From Tabrizicola thermarum (GTDB lineage Bacteria; Pseudomonadota; Alphaproteobacteria; Rhodobacterales; Rhodobacteraceae), in NCBI RefSeq assembly GCF_003574395.1, contig NZ_QMJY01000013.1, positions 372,001 through 436,000 on the forward strand: a stretch of 64,000 bases of DNA. The letters run 5' to 3'. The notes below the pieces were generated by a model that was not told the DNA's origin, ran no database searches, and saw only the letters and a program-made list of their open reading frames with translations. Below, one piece after another: positions 36,833 to 46,998 of the stretch (position 1 is its first letter; each line of letters opens with the position of its first letter). The position numbers were made by a program, and so were the translations under genes.

Positions 36833-37989
36833 TCACGCTGTTCGGCCAGACCTATCAGTGGAACGACCCCGAGGTGCTGGTCCTCGGCGGCCTTGTCGCG
36901 GTGCTCCTCGGCTTCCTCGTCCTGATCCTGCGCAGCGTCAGCCGCTCGGCGACGGCCGCCGAACCGCTGATGCGCGAGATCGGCTGGCTGTCCACCCGCA
37001 TCCAGCAATTGGGCGACGGGCAGGAACGCCTGGCGGGCGGCCTGCACCACGTTTCCGAAGCGCAGGCGGTCAGCCAGACGGCGATGTTGCAGGTCATGGA
37101 ACAGCGGCTGGCCGAGGTGCAGCGCCAGATGACCGAGGCGCTGCACGGCACCTCGACCCGCACGGCGCGGTCCTTGGGAGAATTGCAGCAGCGGCTGGAA
37201 ACCATCGACAAGGCGCAGGCGAACATCGAAAAGCTGTCGGGGAACGTCCTGTCCCTGCAGGACATCCTGTCGAACAAGCAGACCCGTGGCGCCTTCGGCG
37301 AAATCCAGCTGCATGACATCGTGCAGAAAGCGCTGCCATCGGACGCCTACACGATGCAGGCGACCCTATCTAACGGCCGCCGCGCCGACTGCCTGATCCA
37401 TCTGCCCAATCCCCCCGGCCCCATCGTGATCGACGCCAAGTTCCCGCTGGAGGCCTACGAGGCGATCCGCCGCGCCGACACCCCGCGCGGGGTGCAGGAG
37501 GCCGCGCAACAGATGCGCACCGCCGTCCGCGCGCATATCCGGGCGATCTCGGAGAAATACATTTTGGAGGGAGAGACCGCCGACGGCGCGCTGATGTTCC
37601 TGCCGTCCGAAGCGGTCTATGCCGAACTGCACGCCAACTTCCCCGAACTGGTGCGCGAGGGCTTTGCCGCCAAGGTCTGGATCGTCTCGCCCACCACCTG
37701 CATGGCGACGCTGAACACCATGCGCGCGGTCCTGAAGGACGCAAGGATGCGCGAACAGGCGGGCGCGATCCGGCGGGAACTGTCGCTGCTCTATGCCGAT
37801 GTCGAACGCCTTGGCGCGCGGGTGGAGAACCTCGACCGCCATTTCGGCCAGGCGGCGAAGGATATCGAAGAAATCAAGATCTCCTCCGACAAGGCCAGCA
37901 AACGCGCGCGTCGGCTGGACAATTTCGACTTCGAGGAACTGGCCCCCGACACGCCGGCACGGGTGATCGGCCCGACCGCTGCCGAGTGA
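36829..37989 (+). CDS. rmuC: DNA recombination protein RmuC
   Basis: A 386-residue RmuC: one N-terminal transmembrane segment (residues 15-35), a coiled-coil region (60-150), then the nuclease-like RmuC domain with [13 protein letters not shown] near 155, [13 protein letters not shown] near 203 and [11 protein letters not shown] near 260. Limits inversions and assists DNA repair. The start overlaps the mutL stop, suggesting a joint repair operon. Confidence 0.93.
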   Translation: MITLFGQTYQWNDPEVLVLGGLVAVLLGFLVLILRSVSRSATAAEPLMREIGWLSTRIQQLGDGQERLAGGLHHVSEAQAVSQTAMLQVMEQRLAEVQRQMTEALHGTSTRTARSLGELQQRLETIDKAQANIEKLSGNVLSLQDILSNKQTRGAFGEIQLHDIVQKALPSDAYTMQATLSNGRRADCLIHLPNPPGPIVIDAKFPLEAYEAIRRADTPRGVQEAAQQMRTAVRAHIRAISEKYILEGETADGALMFLPSEAVYAELHANFPELVREGFAAKVWIVSPTTCMATLNTMRAVLKDARMREQAGAIRRELSLLYADVERLGARVENLDRHFGQAAKDIEEIKISSDKASKRARRLDNFDFEELAPDTPARVIGPTAAE

Positions 37990-37995
37990 GACCCA

Positions 37996-38058
37996 GCCCC
38001 GGACCCGATCCGGGGCCTCTCCGAGAGATGCCCGGAGGTCCCGGGTCAGGCCCGGGAC
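37996..38058 (+). terminator. Two GC-rich hairpins after rmuC
   Basis: GCCCCGGA-CCCGA-TCCGGGGC at 37996-38016 and GTCCCGGG-TCAGG-CCCGGGAC at 38038-38058 lie in the short gap before the HutD-like gene. They resemble repeat-type hairpins common between rhodobacterial genes, and may end the mutL-rmuC transcript. Confidence 0.55.
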
Positions 38059-38095
38059 GGGTTGTCTTGCGGCAAGTGTCGCGCGAAAAGACGGG

Positions 38096-38626
38096 ATGTT
38101 CCTGCATCACCTGACACCCGCCGACTACCGGACCCAGCCCTGGAAGAACGGGCGCGGCACCACGATCGAGCTCTGGCGGCTGGAACGGGACGGCCAGCTT
38201 CTGGTCCGCCTGTCGCGCGCATCCGTGGTGGAGGACGGGCCGTTCTCGCTGTTTCCCGGGATCGAGCGGAACCTGACGGTGCTTTCGGGCCCCGGCTTCC
38301 GGCTGACCGGGCCGGGCATCGACCTGCGCTGCGCGCCTCTGGTGCCGGTGGCCTTTCCGGGAGATGTCGTGGTGACCGCCAGCGAGACGAACGGCCAGCA
38401 GTCCGACGATTTCAACGTGATGACCGCGCGCGGCCTGCCGAAGCCACAGGTGACGCTCACCCGGAACGATCATTTGACCGCCGGTGGCACCCTTGCGCTC
38501 TACGCGCTCGGCCCTTGTGAGGTGAACGGGCAGATGGTCGGCCGCGACGATCTGATCCTCACCGAGGGTCCCGCGCGCCTGCAAGGCGACGGGCCAGTGA
38601 TCGCGGTGCGGTTTCAGCTGCCGTAG
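38096..38626 (+). CDS. HutD/Ves family protein
   Basis: A 176-residue small cupin-like protein. The opening YRTQPWKNGRGTTIEL and the later SLFPGIERNLTVLSGPGFRL match HutD/Ves. HutD is linked to histidine utilisation in other bacteria, but no hut genes are here, and the family's molecular role is not settled. It appears to be a single-gene unit, convergent with chrR. Confidence 0.85.
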   Translation: MFLHHLTPADYRTQPWKNGRGTTIELWRLERDGQLLVRLSRASVVEDGPFSLFPGIERNLTVLSGPGFRLTGPGIDLRCAPLVPVAFPGDVVVTASETNGQQSDDFNVMTARGLPKPQVTLTRNDHLTAGGTLALYALGPCEVNGQMVGRDDLILTEGPARLQGDGPVIAVRFQLP

Positions 38627-38660
38627 GCCGGGCTTCAGACTGGCACAACCGGCGCCCCTG

Positions 38661-39305
38661 TCAGATCCGCAAGAGCGGCTGCGCCAACCTCGGGATCAGC
38701 CCCCGGAACCGCAACGGCGCATCGGTGGCCGCCAGGCAGATGCAATCCTCGCCCGCCAGAGCGACCGGAGTATGTTCCACCTCTTCATCGGCGATCTCGA
38801 TATCGCCGCGACCGAACCGGTCGTTCTCGTCGGCGAAGGCGCCTTGCAGAACCAGCGTCAGCTCCATCCCCCGGTGGCCGTGGTCCGGCACCGCCGTCCC
38901 CGCCGGAATATACAAAAGCCGCGCCGAGGCATCCTTGCCGGTGGGCAGGATCGCCTGTTTCACCCCGCCGCCGACCTTGCGCCAGCGCACCGCCGACAGG
39001 TCGCCGCCGACGTAATCGGCCAGCGGCGCCGGGAAGATGCCCGCCGGTTTCAGCGGTTCGGACCTTGTCGCCTGCGGCAGGCCCTCGATCCGCTCCAGCG
39101 CGCGCGCCAGGGCATCCTCGCCCATCGCGATCTCGTCGGCCTCTTCCAGCAGCACCCCGCCCACCGCATCGAAGGACGCGGCCCGCGCCCGGCACTCGTC
39201 GCACAGCGAGACATGCGTCGCCACAACCAGGTTGAACGCCTCGGGCAGCTGACCGGCCGCATAGGCCATCAGAAGCTGGTCCGAAAGATGGTGGCGTATC
39301 GTCAT
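38661..39305 (-). CDS. chrR: Zinc anti-sigma factor ChrR
   Basis: A 214-residue anti-sigma factor holding RpoE inactive until singlet oxygen appears. The N-terminal zinc site H6, H31, C35, C38 coincides residue-for-residue with that of R. sphaeroides ChrR. The C-terminal cupin keeps H142, H144, E148 and H178, one position from the zinc ligands known there. Both domains needed for sensing are therefore intact. It follows rpoE by 14 bases and is co-transcribed. Confidence 0.95.
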   Translation of the reverse strand: MTIRHHLSDQLLMAYAAGQLPEAFNLVVATHVSLCDECRARAASFDAVGGVLLEEADEIAMGEDALARALERIEGLPQATRSEPLKPAGIFPAPLADYVGGDLSAVRWRKVGGGVKQAILPTGKDASARLLYIPAGTAVPDHGHRGMELTLVLQGAFADENDRFGRGDIEIADEEVEHTPVALAGEDCICLAATDAPLRFRGLIPRLAQPLLRI

Positions 39306-39319
39306 TTCTACTCAGTCCT

Positions 39320-39943
39320 TCAACCCATCTGGTGGCGCAGCTTCTCCAGCGCCAGCCGTATCCGCGATTTGATCGTCCCCAGGGGAAGCCCCGTTTCTGC
39401 CGCGATCTCGCTGTGCGAGAGGTCGCCGTAGAAGGCGCGTTCGATCAACGTCCTCTGCGGTGCGGGCAACGCGGCCAACGCGCGCCCCAGCCGCTCTGTC
39501 TCTTGCTGGGCTTCCAGAACCTCGGCCTGATCCGGCTCGGGCTCGGGACCCCAATCCAGTTCCTCCGGCTCGGCGCGGCGCGCCTTGCGCAGCGCGTCGA
39601 TCCGCCGGTTGCGGGCGATGGTATAGACCCAGGTCGCCACGCTGGCCCGCGCCGGGTCGAAGAGATGCGCCTTCTGCCACAGCACCGCCATGACGTCCTG
39701 CGCACATTCCTCGGCCAGTGCGGCCCCTGCACCGGACTTCATCAGGAAGGCCTTCACCCTGGGGGCAAAGTGCCGAAACAAGGCCGCGAATGCCGCCCTG
39801 TCCTGATGGTCGCGTACCTTCACCAGAAGGCCGGCCCAGTCCGTCTCATCTTCCGCCTTCGCCAACGACCCGTCCTTTTTCTGGCGCGAACCGACCTTCC
39901 CACCTATGCCCGAAGGCATGGGCGGCAAGGCCTGCTCCGTCAT
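39320..39943 (-). CDS. rpoE: ECF sigma factor RpoE (ECF11)
   Basis: Directs the singlet-oxygen response. Region 2 (FAALFRHFAPRVKAFLMKSG through ATWVYTIARNRRID) and region 4 (PAPQRTLIERAFYGDLSHSEIA) are complete; C-terminus LEKLRHQMG. The frame is open up to 40054, but the RpoE-type promoter at 39975-40004 would start transcription near 39969, so upstream starts are excluded. I chose 39943 (207 residues); 39919 is also possible. Partner of chrR immediately downstream. Confidence 0.93.
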   Translation of the reverse strand: MTEQALPPMPSGIGGKVGSRQKKDGSLAKAEDETDWAGLLVKVRDHQDRAAFAALFRHFAPRVKAFLMKSGAGAALAEECAQDVMAVLWQKAHLFDPARASVATWVYTIARNRRIDALRKARRAEPEELDWGPEPEPDQAEVLEAQQETERLGRALAALPAPQRTLIERAFYGDLSHSEIAAETGLPLGTIKSRIRLALEKLRHQMG

Positions 39944-39974
39944 AGCGGGTCTCGAGGCGTCAAGCATCATGTGA

Positions 39975-40004
39975 CTTCTACGCCCTGACCCCGCAGTCGG
40001 ATCA
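39975..40004 (-). promoter_or_regulatory. RpoE-dependent promoter of rpoE-chrR
   Basis: On the minus strand TGATCC (40004-39999), an 18-base spacer and TAGAAG (39980-39975). This fits the RpoE/ECF11 consensus TGATCC-N18-TA known from R. sphaeroides and implies autoregulation of the sigma/anti-sigma operon. Confidence 0.85.
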
Positions 40005-40143
40005 TTTTTCAGGCAAGTGGAGCACTCGGGCCACAAGTCAAGAGTTTGTGTCAACCTGGTTTGACAGATTTCGCGCCATGGGTGCGTATGGGGAACCTGA
40101 CAGGAAACTTTCTTCGGTGCGACACCGTAAAGGTCGCAAAGGG

Positions 40144-40173
40144 TGATCCGATCAGGTGCCCGCTGCGTAACTT
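40144..40173 (+). promoter_or_regulatory. RpoE-dependent promoter of the flavoprotein operon
   Basis: TGATCC at 40144-40149, exactly 18 bases, then TAACTT at 40168-40173, about 29 bases before the flavoprotein ATG. It matches the promoter of rpoE on the other strand and places the five genes that follow in the singlet-oxygen regulon. Confidence 0.85.
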
Positions 40174-40201
40174 TCTAAAACCAACGAGGGAAGTCCACAG
40201 A

Positions 40202-41497
40202 ATGCCTTTCGAACAGTTCGGCCCCACCCCCCGCCGCATCGCCGTGATCGGCGGCGGCATTTCCGGGATGGCCGCAGCCCATCTTCTGGCCGACCGGAAC
40301 TCGGTCGTCCTGTTCGAATCCGAGCCGCGCCTCGGCGGCCATGCCCGCACGGTGATCGCCGGCAAGCGCAAGGATCAGCCGGTCGATACCGGCTTCATCG
40401 TCTTCAACCGGGTGAATTACCCCAACCTCGTCCGTCTGTTCGAAAAGCTGGGCGTGCCCGTGACCGAAAGCAGCATGTCCTTCGGCGCATCGATCCGGGG
40501 CGGCGCGCTGGAATACGGGCTGGCCTCGCTGGACACGATCTTCGCCCAGCGCCGCAACGCCTTCAACCCGCGCTTCCTGCGGATGCTGTCCGACATCCTG
40601 CATTTCAACCGCAATGCCGAAGCCGTGGCGACCGATCCCGCCATGACCATCGGCGAGCTTCTGGGGCGGCTTGGCACGGGCCGCTACTTCCGCGATCACT
40701 ACATCACGCCCTTCTCGGGCGCGATCTGGTCCACGCCGACCTCGGGCATCCTCAACTTCCCGGCGCAGGCGCTGGTCCGCTTCTTCCGCAATCACGCGCT
40801 GATGGACTACGAAGGCCAGCACCAGTGGTACACCGTGAAGGGCGGGTCGGTGGAATATGTCCGCCGCCTGCACTCCGCGATGACGGCGCAGGGCGTGGAC
40901 ATCCGCACCGCCACCCCCGTCGCCAGCGTCCGGCGCGAGGCCGGGTCGGTCTTCGTCCGCGCCGAAGGCTGCGAGCCGGAACTGTTCGACGATGTGGTCT
41001 TCGCCACCCATTCCGACATCACGCTGAAGCTCCTCGCCGACGGCACGCCCGAGGAAACCGGCGCGCTGGCCGCGATCCGCTATCAGCCGAACGAGGCGGT
41101 GCTGCATTCCGATCCCTCGCTGATGCCCCGGTCGCGCAAGGTCTGGTCCTCCTGGTCCTATGTCGAACCGAAATCCGGCCCCGGCGACCGGATCGACCTG
41201 ACCTACTGGATGAACTCGCTCCAGCCGATCCCGCAGGACGACCCGCTGTTCGTGACGCTGAACACCACAAGGCCGATCCGGGACGAGCTGATCCACGACG
41301 TGACCACCTTCCACCACCCGGTCTTCGACGTCGCAGCCTTCGCGGCGCAGGACCGCCTGCGCGCGATGAACGGGGCCCGCAACACCTGGTTCTGCGGTGC
41401 CTGGATGCGCAACGGCTTCCATGAGGACGGTTTCGCCTCGGCGGTGGATGTTGTCGAGGCGATGGCCGAGCGCCAGGCCCTGCGGCTGGTCGCCTGA
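40202..41497 (+). CDS. FAD-dependent amine-oxidase-fold protein (RpoE regulon)
   Basis: A 431-residue flavoprotein. The dinucleotide motif is IAVIGGGISGMAAAHLL at residues 13-29, followed by LFESEPRLGGHARTV, and the C-terminal FCGAWMRNGFHEDGFASAVDV closes the FAD site. It corresponds in position to the first gene of the R. sphaeroides RpoE-dependent RSP_1091-1087 operon, members of which have been linked to furan fatty acid synthesis (UfaD/UfaO). The exact mapping is from memory. Likely a fatty-acyl desaturase or isomerase acting on membrane lipids. Confidence 0.85.
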   Translation: MPFEQFGPTPRRIAVIGGGISGMAAAHLLADRNSVVLFESEPRLGGHARTVIAGKRKDQPVDTGFIVFNRVNYPNLVRLFEKLGVPVTESSMSFGASIRGGALEYGLASLDTIFAQRRNAFNPRFLRMLSDILHFNRNAEAVATDPAMTIGELLGRLGTGRYFRDHYITPFSGAIWSTPTSGILNFPAQALVRFFRNHALMDYEGQHQWYTVKGGSVEYVRRLHSAMTAQGVDIRTATPVASVRREAGSVFVRAEGCEPELFDDVVFATHSDITLKLLADGTPEETGALAAIRYQPNEAVLHSDPSLMPRSRKVWSSWSYVEPKSGPGDRIDLTYWMNSLQPIPQDDPLFVTLNTTRPIRDELIHDVTTFHHPVFDVAAFAAQDRLRAMNGARNTWFCGAWMRNGFHEDGFASAVDVVEAMAERQALRLVA

Positions 41498-42243
41498 TGC
41501 AGGTGCAACGCATCCCGGCAGAGACCTTCCACGGCCGCAAGGGCGCGGTGAAGAACGCCTTCCGCTATTCGGTGGATTACCTGCTTCTCGACCCCGCCAA
41601 AGCCGAAGGCCCTGCGCTGTTCTCGCGCAACCGGGGCAACCTGATGTCGGTCCACGATGCCGACCATGGCGGTGCGCCCGGCCAGGGCACCGGCGCCGAA
41701 TGGGCGCGCTCGGTGCTGACGCAGCACGGGCTGGCTGCAGACCGCATTCTCCTGCTGGCACAGCCCCGCCTTCTGGGTCATGTCTTCAACCCCGTCGCCT
41801 TCTGGCTGTCCTACGACCACCTCGGCCACCTGCGCGCCGTGATCGCCGAGGTGACGAACACCTACGGCGACCGCCATTCCTACCTCTGCCACCGCGACGA
41901 CCGCGCGCCGATCACGCGGGAAGACACGATCACCGCGCAGAAGATCTTCCACGTCTCGCCCTTCCAGCCCGTCGCCGGGACCTACACCTTCCGCTTCGAC
42001 ATCCGCCCCGACCGCATCGGCATCTGGATCGACTACACCACCCCCGGCGGCGGCCTCTTCACCAACCTGATCGGCCCGCGCCAACCCTTGACCAACCGTG
42101 GCATCCTCGCCTCCGCCCTGCGCCGCCCCTTCGGCTCGCGCCGCGTGCTGGCGCTGATCCACTGGCAGGCGCTGAAGCTCTGGCTCAAGAAGGTCAGGTT
42201 CAACCCCCGCCCCACGCCCCCGGCCGAAGACATCTCGCGCTGA
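41497..42243 (+). CDS. DUF1365 family protein
   Basis: A 248-residue protein of the DUF1365 family: FHGRKGAVKNAFRYSVDYLLLD at the start, LLAQPRLLGHVFNPVAFWLSYD near 85-110, EVTNTYGDRHSYLC and KIFHVSPFQPVAGTYTF following. It always accompanies the flavoprotein before it, with which it shares a one-base TGATG overlap, and probably acts on the same acyl chains. No membrane segment. Part of the singlet-oxygen response by promoter evidence. Confidence 0.88.
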   Translation: MQVQRIPAETFHGRKGAVKNAFRYSVDYLLLDPAKAEGPALFSRNRGNLMSVHDADHGGAPGQGTGAEWARSVLTQHGLAADRILLLAQPRLLGHVFNPVAFWLSYDHLGHLRAVIAEVTNTYGDRHSYLCHRDDRAPITREDTITAQKIFHVSPFQPVAGTYTFRFDIRPDRIGIWIDYTTPGGGLFTNLIGPRQPLTNRGILASALRRPFGSRRVLALIHWQALKLWLKKVRFNPRPTPPAEDISR

Positions 42244-42260
42244 TGCGCCACGCCTTCGCC

Positions 42261-42293
42261 TTTCATCTGTCTGCAAATATCCCCGCCGGAGGC
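42261..42293 (+). repeat. Intercistronic repeat, copy 2
   Basis: Nearly identical to the element at 31359 (one base shorter), beginning TTTCATCTGTC and ending AAATATCCCCGCCGGAGGC. It starts 17 bases after the DUF1365 stop. A hairpin TGCGCGC-CCTTC-GCGCGCA at 42307-42325 follows, with the same CCTTC loop as at 31434. Confidence 0.75.
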
Positions 42294-42382
42294 CGCCCGA
42301 GCCGGTTGCGCGCCCTTCGCGCGCAGAGGCGAGACAAAGGGCTTGCGCCGCAAGGCGCTCATTTTCGCAGCCGCCCGGACCC

Positions 42383-43633
42383 ATGAGCCACCGCCTCCCC
42401 GCCTGGTCGCTCTTCGCCGCCCTGATCGCGATGGCCGGCCTGCCGATCTACATCCACGCGCCGAAGTTCTACGTCGATACCTACGGCACCTCCCTCGCCG
42501 CCATGGGCCTGACGCTCGCTGCGCTGCGCCTGATCGACGTGGTGCAGGATCCCGCGCTGGGCTGGCTGGCCGAGACGACGCGGCCAAAGCGCCGGCTCAC
42601 CGTCACCCTCGCCGCTGCGATGATGGCCGGAGCGCTTTACGCACTCTTTGCCATGACACCCCCCATCGCGCCGCTTCTCTGGTTCGCGCTGACGCTGGCC
42701 GTCCTCTTTTCCGCCTTCTCCTTCCTCACCATCTGCTTCTATGCCGAAGGCGTGACCAAGGCCGCCTCGCTTGGCCCGCAGGGCCACATCCGCCTCGCCG
42801 GCTGGCGCGAGGGCGGCTCGCTCCTTGGCGTCTGCCTTGCCGCCACCGCCCCTGTCGCCCTCGCCCGCCTGACGGACACCCCCTTCACCGCCTTCGCGCT
42901 GATCTTCGCCGTGGTGGCCATCGCCGCCATCCTTGCGATGCGCCGCGAATGGCAGGGAACCCCGGCCGAGCCCACGCCCAACCCCCTCGACCTGTTCCGC
43001 CCCGTGCTTGCCGACCCGCTGTCGCGCCGCCTTCTGCTGATCGCGCTGCTCAACGCTTCCCCCGTCGCCGTCACCTCCACCCTCTTCCTCTTCTTCGTCG
43101 AAAGCCGCCTTGTGCTTCCCGGCTGGGAAGGTCCGCTCCTCCTGCTCTTCTTCCTCGCCGCCGCCGCCTCGACCCCGGTCTGGTCCCTCCTCGCCCGCCG
43201 CCATGGCCCGAAACCCACCCTCCTCGCCGCCATGACCCTTGCCATCGCCAGCTTCCTCTGGACCCTCACCCTCGGGGCCGGAGACCTCATCCCCTTCGCC
43301 CTGATCTGCGCCGCCTCCGGCGCGGCCCTCGGGGCCGACCTCACCCTCCTCCCCGCGATCTTCGCAAACCGCCTCGCCCAGACCGGCACACCCGAGGCCG
43401 CCGCCTTCGGCCTGTGGAACTTCGTCTCGAAACTCTCCCTCGCTCTGGCCGCCCTCACCATCCTCCCCGCGCTCCAGGCCGCAGGCTTCCAGCCCGGCCA
43501 GTCCAGCCCCGAAAGCGCCCTGCGCACCCTCACATTGATCTACGCGGGCCTCCCTTGCGTATTGAAGCTGACCGCCATCGCGCTTCTCGCGCGGACCCCG
43601 CTGACCCCGCCCCTGAAGGAGGCCCTCCGATGA
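42383..43633 (+). CDS. MFS transporter of the RpoE regulon
   Basis: A 416-residue major-facilitator protein with about twelve hydrophobic segments and the glycoside-pentoside-hexuronide:cation symporter look (YGTSLAAMGLTLAALRLIDVVQDPALGWLAE near 35-65). The usual Asp-containing RLIDVVQDP motif is present. Substrate unknown; its place in the operon suggests lipid or lipid-derived compounds, but this is inference. A 139-base gap with repeat and hairpin separates it from DUF1365; it overlaps the next start by four bases. Confidence 0.85.
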   Translation: MSHRLPAWSLFAALIAMAGLPIYIHAPKFYVDTYGTSLAAMGLTLAALRLIDVVQDPALGWLAETTRPKRRLTVTLAAAMMAGALYALFAMTPPIAPLLWFALTLAVLFSAFSFLTICFYAEGVTKAASLGPQGHIRLAGWREGGSLLGVCLAATAPVALARLTDTPFTAFALIFAVVAIAAILAMRREWQGTPAEPTPNPLDLFRPVLADPLSRRLLLIALLNASPVAVTSTLFLFFVESRLVLPGWEGPLLLLFFLAAAASTPVWSLLARRHGPKPTLLAAMTLAIASFLWTLTLGAGDLIPFALICAASGAALGADLTLLPAIFANRLAQTGTPEAAAFGLWNFVSKLSLALAALTILPALQAAGFQPGQSSPESALRTLTLIYAGLPCVLKLTAIALLARTPLTPPLKEALR

Positions 43634-44217
43634 CCCCGATCCTCTCCGCCCTTGCCGGCGCGCTGATCGCCATCGCAGTCATGCTGCTGAAGCAGCGTTA
43701 TGCCTCCTTTGCCGCGCAGGACCCCGCCGACTATCGCGGCAAGGGGCCCGACTTCGATCTGCGCAAGCACCTGTCCGGCCCCCTGATCTGCGAGGGCGTG
43801 ATCTTCGGCCCCACCGGTCGCGTCAGCTCGCGTTTTGTCGCCGATATGACCGGCACCTGGAACGGCACCACCGGCACGCTGGCCGAGGTGTTCCGCTATG
43901 ACAGCGGCAGCGTCCAGCACCGCGCCTGGACCCTGGCGCTGGGCCCGGACGGGCAGATCACCGCCACCGCCCCGGATGTCGAGGGCAAGGGCACGGGCCG
44001 TGTCGAAGGCTCAGGTGTCCTGTTGCGCTACCGCATCCGCCTCACGCCCGAGGCCGGGGGGCATGTGCTGGACGTGACCGACTGGATGTATCTGCTTGAA
44101 AACGGCACGATCATGAACCGGTCGCAGTTCCGCAAGTTCGGGATCAAGGTGGCCGAGCTTGTGGCCACCATCCGCCCCGCCGCCCGCGAAGCGCGCCAGC
44201 TGGCCGCCGCGGAATGA
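43630..44217 (+). CDS. DUF3833 family protein
   Basis: A 195-residue protein with an N-terminal hydrophobic anchor (residues 3-20) and the DUF3833 domain: LRKHLSGPLICEGVIFGPTGRVSSRF and WMYLLENGTIMNRSQFRKFGIKV. There is no lipobox Cys, unlike many relatives annotated as lipoproteins. Function unknown. Coupled on both sides by ATGA, so it is an integral part of the RpoE operon. Confidence 0.85.
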   Translation: MTPILSALAGALIAIAVMLLKQRYASFAAQDPADYRGKGPDFDLRKHLSGPLICEGVIFGPTGRVSSRFVADMTGTWNGTTGTLAEVFRYDSGSVQHRAWTLALGPDGQITATAPDVEGKGTGRVEGSGVLLRYRIRLTPEAGGHVLDVTDWMYLLENGTIMNRSQFRKFGIKVAELVATIRPAAREARQLAAAE

Positions 44218-44954
44218 GGGACTTCAAAGGCAAACGCTACTGGCTGATCGGCGCATCGGAAGGGTTGGGCCTGGCGCTCGCGCGGCTGATGTCCCGGGCC
44301 GGGGCCGAGCTGATCCTGTCGGCGCGCAGCGAAGACAGCCTGAAGGCCGCCGCCGCCAGCCTGCCGGGACCGGCTACCATCCTGCCGCTGGACGTGGGCG
44401 ACAGCGCCAGCGTGGCCAGGGCCGCCGCGCAACTGCCACAGCTTGACGGTCTGGTGTTCCTCGCCGGGGTCTACTGGCCGATGCGGGCCCAGGACTGGGA
44501 CGCCGAAAAGGCCGAGGCGATGGCGAACGTCAATTTCACCGGCTGCATCCGCGTTCTGGGCGCGGCCCTGCCCGGCATGGTCGCGCGCAACCGGGGCCAT
44601 GTGGTCATCACCGGCTCGCTGTCCGGGTTCCGGGGCCTGCCGGGGGCCATCGGCTATGCCGCCTCCAAGGCCGGGACGATGGTGCTGGCGGAATCGCTTT
44701 ACGCCGATCTGCGGAAAACCGGGATCACCGTGCAGCTGGCCAATCCCGGCTTCATCCGCACCCGGCTGACCGCGAAGAACGATTTCGCCATGCCCTTCAT
44801 CATGGACGCCGACGCCGCCGCCCGGATCATGTTCCGGCACATGACACGCGGCGGCTTCAAGATCAGCTTCCCGACCCTGTTCTCCCTGCTGTTCCGGGGC
44901 GGCAACTTCCTGCCCGACGCGCTGTATTACCGGATGTTCCCGCCGCGCGGCTAG
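44214..44954 (+). CDS. Short-chain dehydrogenase of the RpoE operon
   Basis: A 246-residue SDR. Cofactor motif LIGASEGLGLALA at the N-terminus, catalytic Ser in VVITGSLSGF and YxxxK in GYAASKAGT near 145. The C-terminal 40 residues are hydrophobic and may associate with membranes. Last gene of the operon; corresponds to RSP_1087 as I remember it. Substrate unknown, probably a lipid carbonyl. Confidence 0.87.
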   Translation: MRDFKGKRYWLIGASEGLGLALARLMSRAGAELILSARSEDSLKAAAASLPGPATILPLDVGDSASVARAAAQLPQLDGLVFLAGVYWPMRAQDWDAEKAEAMANVNFTGCIRVLGAALPGMVARNRGHVVITGSLSGFRGLPGAIGYAASKAGTMVLAESLYADLRKTGITVQLANPGFIRTRLTAKNDFAMPFIMDADAAARIMFRHMTRGGFKISFPTLFSLLFRGGNFLPDALYYRMFPPRG

Positions 44955-45051
44955 GCCTCGATACCCGCTCCCAGTCCTGTCTGACGCTGACCATCGGCAA
45001 GACCGCCTGGCGGTCGTGCACCGGCGCAGTCCTGCCCTCGCCGATCAGTGG

Positions 45052-45089
45052 TTGACACTCGCCATGCTTTTATTTAACAAAGCAACTAA
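45052..45089 (+). promoter_or_regulatory. hpa promoter with MarR-type operator
   Basis: TTGACA at 45052-45057, 17-base spacer, TAACAA at 45075-45080. Across the -10 lies TTATTTAA-CAAA-GCAACTAA (45070-45089), whose right arm is identical to the operator arm GCAACTAA in front of maiA (55209-55216) and whose left arm is degenerate. The MarR regulator at 55912 is the natural candidate to bind. Confidence 0.6.
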
Positions 45090-45101
45090 AAGAGGGGTGA
45101 G

Positions 45102-45490
45102 ATGCCGCATATCCAGATCGACTATTCCCCCAATCTCGAAACCCGGCTGGATGTGGCGGGGCTGTGCCGGGTGCTGCGCGATGCGGCGGTTGAAACCGGC
45201 ATCCTGCCGCTGGCGGGCATCCGCGTCCGCGCCACGGCCTGCACCCATGTCGTGATCGCCGACGGCAACCCGGACCACGCCTTCCTTGACATCTCGCTGC
45301 GCCTGCGGGGCGGGCGCAGCGATCAGGCGAAGGCCGAGGCCACGGCGCGCATCTTCGCCGCAGCCGAGGCCTATTGCGCCAAGGTCCTTGAAACCTCGTC
45401 CTTCCTGCTGTCCTTCGAAATGCGCGACATCGACCCCGCGCTGTCGCCCAAGACCTCGTCGATCCGCCGCTACCTGCCAGGAGACGCCCA

Positions 45491-45494
<4 letters not shown>
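45102..45494 (+). CDS. hpaF: 5-carboxymethyl-2-hydroxymuconate delta-isomerase
   Basis: A 130-residue tautomerase-fold isomerase. The mature catalytic Pro follows Met (MPHIQIDYSPNLE), as in HpaF/CHMI. It tautomerises the product of semialdehyde oxidation in the homoprotocatechuate (3,4-dihydroxyphenylacetate) meta-cleavage route. AGAGGGGTGAG precedes the ATG. First gene of hpaFEDGH; ATGA overlap with hpaE. Confidence 0.92.
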
Positions 45495-46996
<1,502 letters not shown>

Positions 46997-46998
46997 CG

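Noticed and set aside
40055-40201. Flavoprotein start at 40046
   Set aside because: It would precede the RpoE promoter and its predicted transcription start; the ATG at 40202 matches the family.
42343-43629. Extension of the DUF3833 reading frame upstream across the MFS gene
   Set aside because: The upstream part is Arg/Pro-rich out-of-frame translation of the transporter; the real start is the ATGA-coupled ATG at 43630.
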